From contig JAQGHR010000086.1 of assembly GCA_028291545.1 (NCBI GenBank), positions 62,001 through 126,000 on the forward strand: 64,000 bases of DNA. Reading direction: 5' to 3'. The translations under genes were made by a program, and so were the position numbers. The stretch comes from Planctomycetota bacterium (GTDB lineage: Bacteria > Planctomycetota > Planctomycetia > Isosphaerales > Isosphaeraceae). Position 1 is the stretch's first letter, and each line of letters starts with the position of its first letter. Positions 45,724 to 54,627 of this stretch are shown piece by piece. The notes beneath the pieces are model-generated. The model saw only the letters and a program-made list of their open reading frames with translations. It did no database searches and was not told the origin of the DNA.

Positions 45724-47091
45724 ATGAGTCAAGACGCGGACGAACCCCTGCCGCCCCGACGAGCCCGGCCTCCGGCACAGCCGGACCCCAACGGCCGACC
45801 GCGCCCGAAATCGAAGCGCAAGCCCGATCCGTCGTCGGGTCGACCGACCGACCCCGACCAGGGCGCCTCCACGTTCAGCCCGCGTCCGGGTCGCACCACC
45901 GAGCCTGGCGGACCAGCGATCGGGGCATCCTCGACCTTTCAAGCCAATCCGCAGCGAGCCGGTGGGAAGTCCAAGTCCGCGACAACTCGCGAGCCCGTCC
46001 CCGTTTCTGGCGGACCCGGTTGGTTCGAGCGCGTCCTCTTCGGCCGCGTCAGCACGACGCATCGCGCCATGTTCTGCCGTCAATTCGGCGCGTATCTCGA
46101 TGCCGGAGTCGACCTCCTGAAGTCGCTCGACAGCTTGCGAACCCAGTTCGAGCGATCGGCCATGGGGCCGGTGATCGGCCGGATCGCGCAAGGCGTCCGT
46201 CAGGGCGAGAGCCTCACCGACGCGATGGAGCGTGAGCCTCAGGCCTTCGACGCCCAGTTCCTCGCGATGATGACCGTGGCCGAAGCTCGGGGCGGCGTGC
46301 CCGAGACGCTCAAGATGATGGCCGCCAGCTACGAGGCCAAGCAACGGCTGATCCGCCAGGCCCGGTCGGCGATGATCTACCCGATCGCGGTGCTCTCAAT
46401 CGCCTTTGGCGTCGGGATGCTCCTCACCATCTTCATCCTGCCGGGCCTCGTCTCGATCCTGGAAGACGCGATTCGAGACAAGCCGATCGACCTGCCGTTG
46501 CCGACGAGGATCTTGATCGGCATCAACACGTTCATGCTCAAGATGGGCTGGTTGGTGCTCCCCCTCGGAGTTGCCGGTTCGATCTTCGGCCTGTTCTGGC
46601 TCTACCGGCGTCCGCGGGGCAAAGCGTTCCTCGACGAGATCCTCATGCGCCTGCCCGTACTGGGCAAACTCACGAAGATGATCGATACAACTCGCTTTGC
46701 AAGAACGCTTTCCGTCCTACTAGAGGCGGGTGTCAATATTGGCGACTCCCTCGCCTTGACCGCCTCAACGCTCCACCTTGTTCCGTTTCGACGCGCGGTC
46801 ACCGGCTCTCGCGAGGCGGTGATGGAGGGCTCGGAATTGTCCGAGGCCCTCCTGGCCTCACACCGGTTCTCGTCCGATGTGATCGCGATCGTCAACTCCG
46901 GAGAGGAGACGGGGAAGCTGCCCGAAAGCCTCAAGCGGTTGGCCGACGACTACGAGGAGCGGGTTGAATTCATGGTGAAGAATCTGGGGAGCCTGATCCA
47001 ACCGGTGATCTTCGTCTTCCTGGGCGGCATCGTCCTTTTCATCGCGCTAGCATTCTTCTCGGTTTATATTATGCTCTTGACCGGGATGTAA
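45724..47091 (+). CDS. Type II secretion / type IV pilus platform protein (GspF/PilC)
   Basis: 455 residues. The first 95 are a proline- and arginine-rich disordered extension. The first T2SSF domain (about 110-230: FCRQFGAYLDAGVDLLKSL, EARGGVPETLKMMA) is followed by helices near 215-240 and 265-290, then the second domain (about 310-430: TTRFARTLSVLLEAGVNIGDSL, NSGEETGKLPESLKRLADDY) and a last helix (VIFVFLGGIVLFIALAFF). A canonical GspF, unlike the fused protein at 25423-28164. Its ATPase is not adjacent. Confidence 0.93.
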   Translation: MSQDADEPLPPRRARPPAQPDPNGRPRPKSKRKPDPSSGRPTDPDQGASTFSPRPGRTTEPGGPAIGASSTFQANPQRAGGKSKSATTREPVPVSGGPGWFERVLFGRVSTTHRAMFCRQFGAYLDAGVDLLKSLDSLRTQFERSAMGPVIGRIAQGVRQGESLTDAMEREPQAFDAQFLAMMTVAEARGGVPETLKMMAASYEAKQRLIRQARSAMIYPIAVLSIAFGVGMLLTIFILPGLVSILEDAIRDKPIDLPLPTRILIGINTFMLKMGWLVLPLGVAGSIFGLFWLYRRPRGKAFLDEILMRLPVLGKLTKMIDTTRFARTLSVLLEAGVNIGDSLALTASTLHLVPFRRAVTGSREAVMEGSELSEALLASHRFSSDVIAIVNSGEETGKLPESLKRLADDYEERVEFMVKNLGSLIQPVIFVFLGGIVLFIALAFFSVYIMLLTGM

Positions 47092-47208
47092 GCATCGGAA
47101 AGACTTCACCGGTCGTTCCCGAGAGAACGCGGGTATCCGCGCCGCATCTTCCTTGCTGGGGGCGCGTCTGATATCCTGGGGTGGGAACACTTCGGTCGGA
47201 GCATTGAA

Positions 47209-48495
47209 GTGAATGTCGTCTTGCGTGTCACCGCGGGGCCGCACGAGGGCAAGTCGTACGTGTTTGAGAGGCACGCCACGTTCGTCGTTGGCAGGTCCGC
47301 GTTGGTCCAGTTCCCGGTGCCAGACGACAAGTTTCTTTCCCGCGATCACTTCCTGATCGAGTTCAATCCCCCGGCCTGCTACCTCAAGGATATGGGGAGC
47401 ACGAACGGGACCAAGCTCAACGGCCAGAAAGTGGATGGGGCGCGACTCAAGGACGGCGACCTGATCGAGGCCGGCAAGAGCGCCTTCCAGATCATCGTCC
47501 AGGACACCTGGAACGAGATCCCGCGCATCCGATGCCAGGCCTGCGGATGTGAGCCCGCCCTGGAAATCACGGTCGCGGTCGAACCGGGCGACAGGATCGT
47601 GAACTGGTTCTGCGACGCCTGCCGCGCGCACCGTCGCCGGTATCCCACGCCCCCGGAGGATTACTGGATCGAACGGAAGCTCGGCGGCGGAGGCATGGGC
47701 GAGGTCTACAAGGCGCGGAAGCTGAAAACGAAAGAGATCGTCGCGATCAAGATGATGATCCCCGAGGCGGCGGCGGGTGACCGCGCCCGGCATTATTTCC
47801 GTCGCGAGATGGACGTGCTTCGCCAGCTCCGGCACCCGAATATCGTCGAGTTTTTCGAGATGGTGGACGAATCCGGCCAGTTCCAGCTCATCATGGAGTA
47901 TGTCGATGGGCTGAACGCCCGGCAGTTCGCGGAACTGTTCCCCGAAAAACGGCTCCCGATTCCGATCGCCGCCAGGATCGGCGTTCAGCTCCTGGCTGCG
48001 CTCGAACACGCGCACGAAAAGGGGTTTGTCCACCGGGATATCAAGCCCTCGAATCTGCTCGTGACCGGACCAAACGATCGGCCTAACATCAAGCTCTCGG
48101 ACTTCGGACTCGCCAAGAGCTTCCGCGACGATGCCGGATTCTCCGGCCTCACGCACCAGGGCGACATCGGAGGGTCTTCTGGCTTCATCTCGCCCGACCA
48201 CATCCGCGACTTTCGCGAGGTTCGCGAGCCGGGTGACCTCTACAGCGTGGGGGCCACCCTCTATTACTTGCTCACGAACCGCTACCCATTTCTCGATTTC
48301 GACCCGAACAAGGCCGCGGCCTACGCCATGATCCTCGAGCATCCCTCCGTTCCCCTGCGCGTGCATCGGCCGGATGCACCCGAGGGGCTCGACCGCCTGC
48401 TCCGCAAGAGCCTGGAGAAGCAGCCCCGCGATCGGTGGAAATCCGCTGCGGCAATGGGGCAGGCACTGAGCCGATTCCTGGAGGCGACCCCGTGA
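47209..48495 (+). CDS. FHA-domain Ser/Thr protein kinase
   Basis: 428 residues from GTG 47209. An FHA domain (about 1-97; FVVGRS, SRDHFLIEF, DMGSTNGTKLNG) is followed by a probable zinc ribbon (C109xxC112...C135xxC138). A Hanks-type kinase runs from about 150 to 425: GGGGMGEV loop, VAIK Lys181, HRDIKPSN with Asp277, DFG Asp298, and SPD in place of APE. No membrane helix is seen, so it is cytoplasmic. FHA joined to a kinase on one chain suggests it binds its own or partner phosphothreonines. The next gene, a TPR protein, is coupled by a GTGA overlap and may be its partner. Confidence 0.92.
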   Translation: MNVVLRVTAGPHEGKSYVFERHATFVVGRSALVQFPVPDDKFLSRDHFLIEFNPPACYLKDMGSTNGTKLNGQKVDGARLKDGDLIEAGKSAFQIIVQDTWNEIPRIRCQACGCEPALEITVAVEPGDRIVNWFCDACRAHRRRYPTPPEDYWIERKLGGGGMGEVYKARKLKTKEIVAIKMMIPEAAAGDRARHYFRREMDVLRQLRHPNIVEFFEMVDESGQFQLIMEYVDGLNARQFAELFPEKRLPIPIAARIGVQLLAALEHAHEKGFVHRDIKPSNLLVTGPNDRPNIKLSDFGLAKSFRDDAGFSGLTHQGDIGGSSGFISPDHIRDFREVREPGDLYSVGATLYYLLTNRYPFLDFDPNKAAAYAMILEHPSVPLRVHRPDAPEGLDRLLRKSLEKQPRDRWKSAAAMGQALSRFLEATP

Positions 48496-48935
48496 GCCGC
48501 CGTTTCAGAAGCAAGTCGGTCGATCGTTGGCTGAAAGGAACCCTCTCCAACGCTCAATTCCTCGGCCTTCATGATGAGGACCGTCACGAGATCCTTTTTC
48601 ACGCTCACCGCTTCTTCGACGAAGGGCGAATTCCGGATGCCGAGCGGCTGTTCAACCTCGCTCTCCTGCTCTGGCCGGACTCGGCCGGTGCGACCCGAGG
48701 GCTGGGAGCCTGCCGCCAGTTCTCCGGTGATCTTGAGAGCGCAGTTGACTACTACGAGAAGACGCTCCATGTTCGTGGCCAAGATCCTCACGCAGTCACA
48801 AACCGCGCGGAATGCCTTCTGCTGCTCGGTCGGCTCGACGAGGCGCGTGCCGCCCTGGCGTTGGTTTCCACCAGCGAGCCAGCCCTGAGGGACCGAATCG
48901 AGCTTCTCCGAGGTTCAATGCCTGCCGAGTCGTGA
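48492..48935 (+). CDS. Tetratricopeptide-repeat protein
   Basis: 147 residues from GTG 48492, overlapping the kinase stop by 4 nt. Three TPR-like helix pairs: AHRFFDEGRIPDAERLFNLA, ACRQFSGDLESAVDYYEKTL and AECLLLLGRLDEARAALAL. The spacing resembles small TPR chaperones of secretion systems (SycD/LcrH type), which would fit the GspF gene upstream, but the resemblance is structural only. More likely an adaptor of the kinase. Confidence 0.82.
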   Translation: MSRRFRSKSVDRWLKGTLSNAQFLGLHDEDRHEILFHAHRFFDEGRIPDAERLFNLALLLWPDSAGATRGLGACRQFSGDLESAVDYYEKTLHVRGQDPHAVTNRAECLLLLGRLDEARAALALVSTSEPALRDRIELLRGSMPAES

Positions 48936-48958
48936 TGCGACCGACCACCTCCCGGGCT

Positions 48959-50371
48959 CTACTCAGGCAGCGGCTTGCCCTTGGTCTCCGGCGCGAAGGG
49001 GAGAGCGAGTAGCCCGATCACGAAGACGGAGCACATCATCACCCCTGCGTAACGCCGGGCATCGATCTCCCCGTGTTCCGCGATGAATCCGCTCGTGAGC
49101 CAGCCCAGCACCAGAGGGCCGGAGGCCGCGACCAATCGGCCGACGTTATAGCAGAACGAGGTGCCGGTGCTTCGCAGACGGGTCGGAAAAAGCTCGGGGA
49201 AATAGATGGCGTACCCGCCGAACAGAGTCAACTGGCAGAATCCCATGATGGGGATCATCCAGAAAAGTTGGTCGTACCGGTTGATGCTCCAGAAGGTCCA
49301 GGCCGTCGCCGACATGGCGAGAAGGAATGAGACGGCGAACGCCGGTCGGCGTCCCAACTTACCGGTAAACCGCGTGAACGCGTAAACGCCGAAGAATCCG
49401 CCAAGATTCTGGAACAAAGACGTCAGCCCCGCCAGGGTCGTCAATCGACCGTCGATGAGCTTGCTGCTCAGCCCTTGTGCTTCCAGGTCCTTCTTGAAGA
49501 CCGCGCGGATCAGATCGAAGCTGAAAAATCCGATCCCCCACAAACCCACGACCCCCGAGAAGCCCAGGATCATTCCTACGATCGCGTTCTTCCGCCAGCG
49601 GGGGTCGCCGAATAATTCCGAGATCGACCCGAGCTTCTTGTCCGGCTCGGGCGAAATTTCGCCGGACCTGGCCACGGCCTTCCATCGCTCCGGCTCCTTC
49701 AATTTTCTCCGGATCAGAATGGCGAGCAGCGCCGGGAACGTGCCGACCAGAAACATGATCCGCCAGGCGCTCCAGTCGCCGCCGATCATGCCACTCTCTT
49801 GCATACGTCCCAGCAGGATCGCGATCAGTGCCGCGGTCATGTTGCCGATGGCGGACGAGGCCTGGAGCCATCCCAGCGCGTAAGGCCGCGCCCGGTCGGG
49901 CATGATCTCTGCCACCAGCGCGACGCCGACGGCGAACTCGCCACCGACGCCCAGTCCCGTGAGGAACCGGTACAAGGCGAAGTCCGCAAATCCGACCGAG
50001 AGGGCACTCAGGCCGGTGAAGATCGAGTACACGAGGATGGTGAGCAGCATCGTCTTCGCTCGCCCGACCTTGTCTCCCATTATGCCAAAAAAAAGTCCGC
50101 CGAGGGCCCAGCCGATCATGAAGATCGAAGTCGCGTACCCCCCGTACGTGCTGACCATCGCCCTGGCCACCGAGGGATCGAGCGACTTGGCCTTCAGCAG
50201 CTCCTCCATCGCGGGCTTGCGCGCGAGGTTGAAGAGTTGCTGGTCCATCGTATCGAACATCCAACCCAACGCCGCGACCATCAGGACGAACCAGTGGTAG
50301 CGCGTCAGGCCTCGATACCACGGCCCGCCATCAGGGTCGAGCGGGTTAACAGGCGTCGATTCAAAGTGCAT
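48959..50371 (-). CDS. MFS transporter (sugar/organic acid porter type)
   Basis: 470 residues with about 12 membrane helices. Characteristic loops: GDKVGRAKTMLL (GxxxDRxGR-type motif after helix 2), RFLTGLGVGGEFAVGVALVAE in helix 4, YALGWLQASSAIGN, a central cytoplasmic loop near 225-260, GKLGRRPAF and FPTRLRSTGTSFCYNVGR. The last is typical of the SP/AAHS-type branch. It likely imports a sugar or aromatic or organic acid with protons. Not in an operon with an enzyme that reveals the substrate. Confidence 0.9.
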   Translation of the reverse strand: MHFESTPVNPLDPDGGPWYRGLTRYHWFVLMVAALGWMFDTMDQQLFNLARKPAMEELLKAKSLDPSVARAMVSTYGGYATSIFMIGWALGGLFFGIMGDKVGRAKTMLLTILVYSIFTGLSALSVGFADFALYRFLTGLGVGGEFAVGVALVAEIMPDRARPYALGWLQASSAIGNMTAALIAILLGRMQESGMIGGDWSAWRIMFLVGTFPALLAILIRRKLKEPERWKAVARSGEISPEPDKKLGSISELFGDPRWRKNAIVGMILGFSGVVGLWGIGFFSFDLIRAVFKKDLEAQGLSSKLIDGRLTTLAGLTSLFQNLGGFFGVYAFTRFTGKLGRRPAFAVSFLLAMSATAWTFWSINRYDQLFWMIPIMGFCQLTLFGGYAIYFPELFPTRLRSTGTSFCYNVGRLVAASGPLVLGWLTSGFIAEHGEIDARRYAGVMMCSVFVIGLLALPFAPETKGKPLPE

Positions 50372-50484
50372 GGATCACGGTTCCTCGGCAGGGTTCGCCC
50401 GGACGGAGTCCGATCAAACCATCCTTGTCGTCCCGCCGCAATCGTCCAGCGGGAAGATTCGGTGAGGATTTTCACTGCGGAGGT

Positions 50485-52209
50485 TTATTCGCCCACCGTT
50501 TCGAGTTCCGCCCGGATCACCTCTATCAGTGGCGCCAGCGTCTCCTCCCGGAAGTCGAACTCGATGCCGGCCCCCGCGAACAATTCGGGCAATGGCCGGG
50601 AACCACCCATGGCCAAACCCCGACGATAGGCCGAGATGGCCGAGGCGCGGTCGGTCAGGGAATTGCGCCACACCTGGAGGGCGCCGAGTTGGGCGATCCC
50701 GTATTCAATGTAGTAGAACGGGTACAGAAAAATGTGCAACTGACGATGCCAGCTACTCTCCCGGGCGTCTTCAAAGCCCGTCCAGTCCACGATCCCTCCG
50801 AACCGATCCAGGATCGCGGCCCAGGCCGCGCGACGCTCCTCGCGAGTGTGGCCGGGATGGTCGTACACCCAGTGCTGGAAGGCGTCCACCGTGGCGATCC
50901 AGGGCAGGATCAGCACGATGCCTTCGAGCAACTGGCGATACGACCGATCGGCGTCCGCCTTCTCGTAAAACATGTCGAGGTCTTTCGCCCCGAGCAGCTC
51001 CATGCTCATCGAGGCGACTTCACAGAATTCGATGGGCGCTTCCCTATAGGCCGCGAGAGCCTCACCGCGCGACGCAAGGGCATGAAACGCGTGCCCGCCC
51101 TCATGGAGCAGGGTCCGGACGTCGCCGTCGATCCCGACCGCGTTCATGAAGATGAACGGCAGCCGGTCGTCCTCCAGGGTCGTCTGGTAGCCGCCGGGAG
51201 CCTTCCCCTTGCGATTCGCGAGATCGAGGAGGCCCTTGTCCCTCATGAAAGCGAACTGGTTGCCGAGTTCCGCGTCGACATCCTTGAAGATCGCCTCCGA
51301 GCCTTCCGCGAGCTTGTCGGCATCCGAGAACGGTCGCAGCGGCGGTCGTCCCAAGGGATCGACCGAGAGGTCCCACGGTCGCAACGAATCGACGCCGAGC
51401 CGGGTCTTTCTCTGTTCCTGAAGGGCACGCGCCAGGGGGACGACGACCCGGGCGATGGCGTCTTGAAACGCGACGGCCTGCTCGACCCCGTAATCGAATC
51501 GCTCGCGCATCCGGTAGGCATATCCGACGAATCCGTCGAACCCGGCCTCCCTGGCGACCTCGGCTCGCAGCGCGATCATCCGGTCGAACAGGTCGTCCAG
51601 CCTGTCGCGATCCTGCAATCTCCTCGCGGCCACGAGTTCCCAGGCCTCCTGGCGCAAAACGCGGTCGGTCTCTTCCAGGAATGGGGCCATCTGCGCCGGC
51701 GTGTATTCCTTGCCGCGAAACTCGACGGTCATCGCGCCGATGATCTTCTGATACTGTTGCTCCAGTTCCGAAAGCTCGGTCTCGCGAGGGATATTCGCCT
51801 CACGGAACAGGGCCAGCCGGTTTTCCTGGGCTCGGTCATAAACGAAATAGCGATCCTTCGACAATTCCGCCCGGAACGGGCTTTCCAGATAGAGCGTCCT
51901 GAGCGAGTTCAGGACCGGCTTGAGCTTCGGCTCGATTTCGCGGAGATATTCCAGGTGTGCCGCCTCTCGCGCGGGGTCATCGGTCTGACACGTATACGCG
52001 ATATGCCGCTCGACCCCAACCTGCCCCACGGCCGCATTCAGCTCACCGCAATCAAAGAGCCACTGCTCCAGGTCGGCGGCCGAGTGAATCTGGCGAGCTT
52101 CGAGCTTCTGATACCACGGTTCGATCTTTTCCCAGGTCGAAAGGTCCACGTCCTTGGGCAGCCAGGTGCGAGGAAAGGTTTGCGGGACGTACTCAGTGGT
52201 CGTGCTCAT
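50485..52209 (-). CDS. M3-family oligoendopeptidase (PepF-like)
   Basis: 574 residues from ATG 52209; three residues further upstream is an alternative. The zinc site is LLHEGGHAFHAL (HExxH variant HEGGH) near residue 365, followed by EFCEVASMSMELL with the third zinc ligand Glu. The helical N-terminal half resembles PepF. It should hydrolyse short peptides in the cytoplasm. No signal peptide. Stands alone between an MFS gene and small membrane genes. Confidence 0.93.
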   Translation of the reverse strand: MSTTTEYVPQTFPRTWLPKDVDLSTWEKIEPWYQKLEARQIHSAADLEQWLFDCGELNAAVGQVGVERHIAYTCQTDDPAREAAHLEYLREIEPKLKPVLNSLRTLYLESPFRAELSKDRYFVYDRAQENRLALFREANIPRETELSELEQQYQKIIGAMTVEFRGKEYTPAQMAPFLEETDRVLRQEAWELVAARRLQDRDRLDDLFDRMIALRAEVAREAGFDGFVGYAYRMRERFDYGVEQAVAFQDAIARVVVPLARALQEQRKTRLGVDSLRPWDLSVDPLGRPPLRPFSDADKLAEGSEAIFKDVDAELGNQFAFMRDKGLLDLANRKGKAPGGYQTTLEDDRLPFIFMNAVGIDGDVRTLLHEGGHAFHALASRGEALAAYREAPIEFCEVASMSMELLGAKDLDMFYEKADADRSYRQLLEGIVLILPWIATVDAFQHWVYDHPGHTREERRAAWAAILDRFGGIVDWTGFEDARESSWHRQLHIFLYPFYYIEYGIAQLGALQVWRNSLTDRASAISAYRRGLAMGGSRPLPELFAGAGIEFDFREETLAPLIEVIRAELETVGE

Positions 52210-52286
52210 CGCGATCAAGCCTCAATTCCGAGTTGCGGCGGGGGTGACTTCAAGATAGCCGCCAAGCCGACAGACTGCCAGCGGAC

Positions 52287-52715
52287 CTAACTCGTCAGCC
52301 ATCGCAACAAGAAGGGGAGCAACAGGACGGGCAGGGCGACGAACCCAGCCAAGCAAATCACAATGCCGGCGACCCACACACCTGCGTAGACAATGATGGC
52401 GAGAAAAACCAATCGGGCCAGCTTCACGAACCAGGCGGTTTGGCAAAACGATCGAGCCCAGAAACGGATCATCGCACGGAGTATCGGAAGTGTAACTCGG
52501 AAGGTTGCATGGAGGGACAAAGGAATCGTCACCAACACCCACCCGGAAAAGCCCAGGAAGGCGAAGAAATTGTCGCTGGGGGCACAGGCACAGGCGATCG
52601 AAACCACAAGAACAGCCGCGCCGAGGTGCCAGATTCGCAGGATTGGCTTCGGTCCAATGGAGGTCACGACCGCCCCCAGAGACGGCTTCGTTCGAGTGCT
52701 CTGTTGAACGAGCAT
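52287..52715 (-). CDS. Small membrane protein
   Basis: 142 residues with about four hydrophobic segments: WHLGAAVLVVSIACAC, FLGFSGWVLVTIPLSL, LVFLAIIVYAGVWVAGIVIC and GFVALPVLLLPFLL. No known domain. Last of three small leftward membrane genes spaced by 18 and 107 nt. Confidence 0.65.
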   Translation of the reverse strand: MLVQQSTRTKPSLGAVVTSIGPKPILRIWHLGAAVLVVSIACACAPSDNFFAFLGFSGWVLVTIPLSLHATFRVTLPILRAMIRFWARSFCQTAWFVKLARLVFLAIIVYAGVWVAGIVICLAGFVALPVLLLPFLLRWLTS

Positions 52716-52733
52716 GTTGGATTGAGTCTGCGA

Positions 52734-52964
52734 TCAAGAATTGAACCCCAGAATCCACCCCGAGACGAAGATCAGGATGAGCAGGGACAGCAATACTCCC
52801 AGGACGATCACGAGTAGAGGGACGAAAACGATCGCAAATTCAATCCCTATCGGTAATATCCGTCCGAATAGGCCTTGGACACGATAGCCACCTCGTCTGA
52901 GTCGGACTCGACAGGATTCCAGGAATCGTTCCACGGGACCGAGGAGTACAAACAGTGACCCCAC
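52734..52964 (-). CDS. Small membrane protein
   Basis: 76 residues. An amphipathic basic first half is followed by one strong membrane segment (IGIEFAIVFVPLLVIVLGVL) that may extend into a second. No known family. It lies between two other small membrane proteins on the same strand. Confidence 0.6.
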   Translation of the reverse strand: MGSLFVLLGPVERFLESCRVRLRRGGYRVQGLFGRILPIGIEFAIVFVPLLVIVLGVLLSLLILIFVSGWILGFNS

Positions 52965-53071
52965 AAATCAGCCCGACCCGAAACCAATTTCGAGGCCAGC
53001 GCGAGAGCAAGCAGAGGACTGCCACACCCGCACTTGCGCCTGAGATATGCCAGATCCGCCAGCCGCCCCCT

Positions 53072-53371
53072 TCACTTCACCACCTTCTGTACCACCGCTA
53101 ATCCGCACCAGAGCACGGCCCACATCGACGCACTACCGAAGCAAAGTACGCCGATCGTCGCCGCGAGTGCCTCGATCTGACCCAACCAGGAACGGGCCAT
53201 CCCGAGCGCGCCGAAGGTGCGGAAGAGCAACATCAAGGAGGATGTGGCGAGGAAGATCAGGCAGAGGCCGGTGACGAAGATGGTGAGCGCCACCCGACCG
53301 ACCTCGTCGCGGCAAAACGCCAGACACAGAGCCGTGAGGAACACGGCGAAGATCAGGTGCCAGAGCCTCAT
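53072..53371 (-). CDS. Small membrane protein
   Basis: 99 residues with three membrane segments: LIFAVFLTALCLAFC, VALTIFVTGLCLIFLATSSLMLLF and IGVLCFGSASMWAVLWCGLAVV. The MRLWHLIFAVFLTALCLAFCR start is shared, as far as I recall, by small planctomycete membrane proteins; split as MRLWHLIF and CRDEVGRVAL. Probably first gene of the three-gene membrane cluster. Function unknown. Confidence 0.7.
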   Translation of the reverse strand: MRLWHLIFAVFLTALCLAFCRDEVGRVALTIFVTGLCLIFLATSSLMLLFRTFGALGMARSWLGQIEALAATIGVLCFGSASMWAVLWCGLAVVQKVVK

Positions 53372-53497
53372 ACGTGTTCCCGGGTCGGTCCCCCGTAGCC
53401 AGATGCCTTGACGCAGAGTAATTTATCGGTCGCCCTCACGGCTACGTCCCACGAATCGCAATGCGATCGCAAGATCCTCGCAGGAGCCTCTCCGATC

Positions 53498-54541
53498 ATG
53501 GCCCAAGGCGCCACCCCCACCGTCTATCGCTTCTCGTTCGGCCCCTGGAACATCTCCACGGGTTCCGATCCGTTCGGACCTCCAGTCCGGAAGGAGGTCG
53601 AATACGCCGAGAAGATTCGATCCTACAAGAAACTCGGGTTCGACGCCGTCCAGTTTCACGATGACGACATCGTGCCCGACGATTGGAGCTGGCCGGAGAA
53701 ACTCAAGGGGATCGCGTCCGTCAAGAATATGATCGAGGGCGAAGGTCTCTTCGCCGAGTTCGTCGCCCCGCGCCTGTGGGAAGATGCTCGCACGATCGAC
53801 GGCGGATTCACCTCGAATTCCGAGAGCGACCGCAAGTACGCCCTCGATCGCGCCCGCCGCTCGGTGGATATCGCCCGCGAGATCGGCACCAAGAACATCG
53901 TCCTCTGGCTCGCTCGCGAGGGCTCATACATCCGCGAGGCCAAGGACGCGAAGGCCGCGATCGGCCGCCTCCTCGACGCCTTCAACGCGATCCTGGAGCA
54001 CGACCCGGAGGCCCGCATCCTGGGCGAAGCGAAGCCGAACGAGCCGATGGACCAGGCGTATCTGCCCACCGTCGGTCACATGATCGGCCTGGCCTACAAG
54101 ACGATCGACCCCAGCCGCGTCGGCGTCGTGATCGAGAGCGCCCACTCGATTCTCGCCGGTCTCGACCCCTCCGACGACATGGCGTACGCCCTATGGCACG
54201 ACAAGCTCTGGAGCGTCCATCTCAACGACCAGAACGGCCTCAAGTACGACCAGGATAAGACCTTCGGCTCCGTCGATCTGCGCCGCGCTTTCGATCAGGT
54301 CTGGGTTCTCGAGAAGTCCGGTTTCGGGACCAAAGGCGAATGCGTCGGCCTGGACATCAAGGCCATGCGCACCACCGTCGTCGAGGATTCCACGCTTCAC
54401 CTGGCGAATTCCAAGGCCATGTTCCTCCGCTTGCTCGATATCGTTCGCGGTGTTGACGAGGCCAAGGTCCAGGAACTGCGTTCGAAGCGCCAGTATGAGC
54501 AACTGGAGATGATGATCCTGACCGCGTTGACGGGCGGCTGA
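53498..54541 (+). CDS. Xylose-isomerase-like TIM-barrel sugar isomerase
   Basis: 347 residues from ATG 53498, where the family start begins (YRFSFGPWNISTG). The upstream frame to 53408 is unconserved. Landmarks in line with xylose isomerase: VQFHDDD (catalytic His/Asp), LGEAKPNEP (Glu and Lys), VIESAHSILAG (Glu and His), LNDQNGLKYDQDKTFGSVD (two Asp of metal site 2). The residue equivalent to the metal-ligand Asp245 of actinomycete XylA appears to be His (SVHLND), a change also seen in rhamnose-isomerase-type enzymes. Xylose may therefore not be the substrate. Monocistronic. Confidence 0.82.
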   Translation: MAQGATPTVYRFSFGPWNISTGSDPFGPPVRKEVEYAEKIRSYKKLGFDAVQFHDDDIVPDDWSWPEKLKGIASVKNMIEGEGLFAEFVAPRLWEDARTIDGGFTSNSESDRKYALDRARRSVDIAREIGTKNIVLWLAREGSYIREAKDAKAAIGRLLDAFNAILEHDPEARILGEAKPNEPMDQAYLPTVGHMIGLAYKTIDPSRVGVVIESAHSILAGLDPSDDMAYALWHDKLWSVHLNDQNGLKYDQDKTFGSVDLRRAFDQVWVLEKSGFGTKGECVGLDIKAMRTTVVEDSTLHLANSKAMFLRLLDIVRGVDEAKVQELRSKRQYEQLEMMILTALTGG

Positions 54542-54627
54542 ATCACGCAAAACGCCCTCTCCGGAATCCCGGCGATTTTCAGTCTCGGCGGGCGAACCCA
54601 CCCGACAGAACGACCACGATCGTCGGC

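Noticed and set aside
50425-52290. 621-residue rightward frame opposite the M3 peptidase
   Set aside because: Antisense of a gene with a clear HEGGH zinc site; low-complexity composition.
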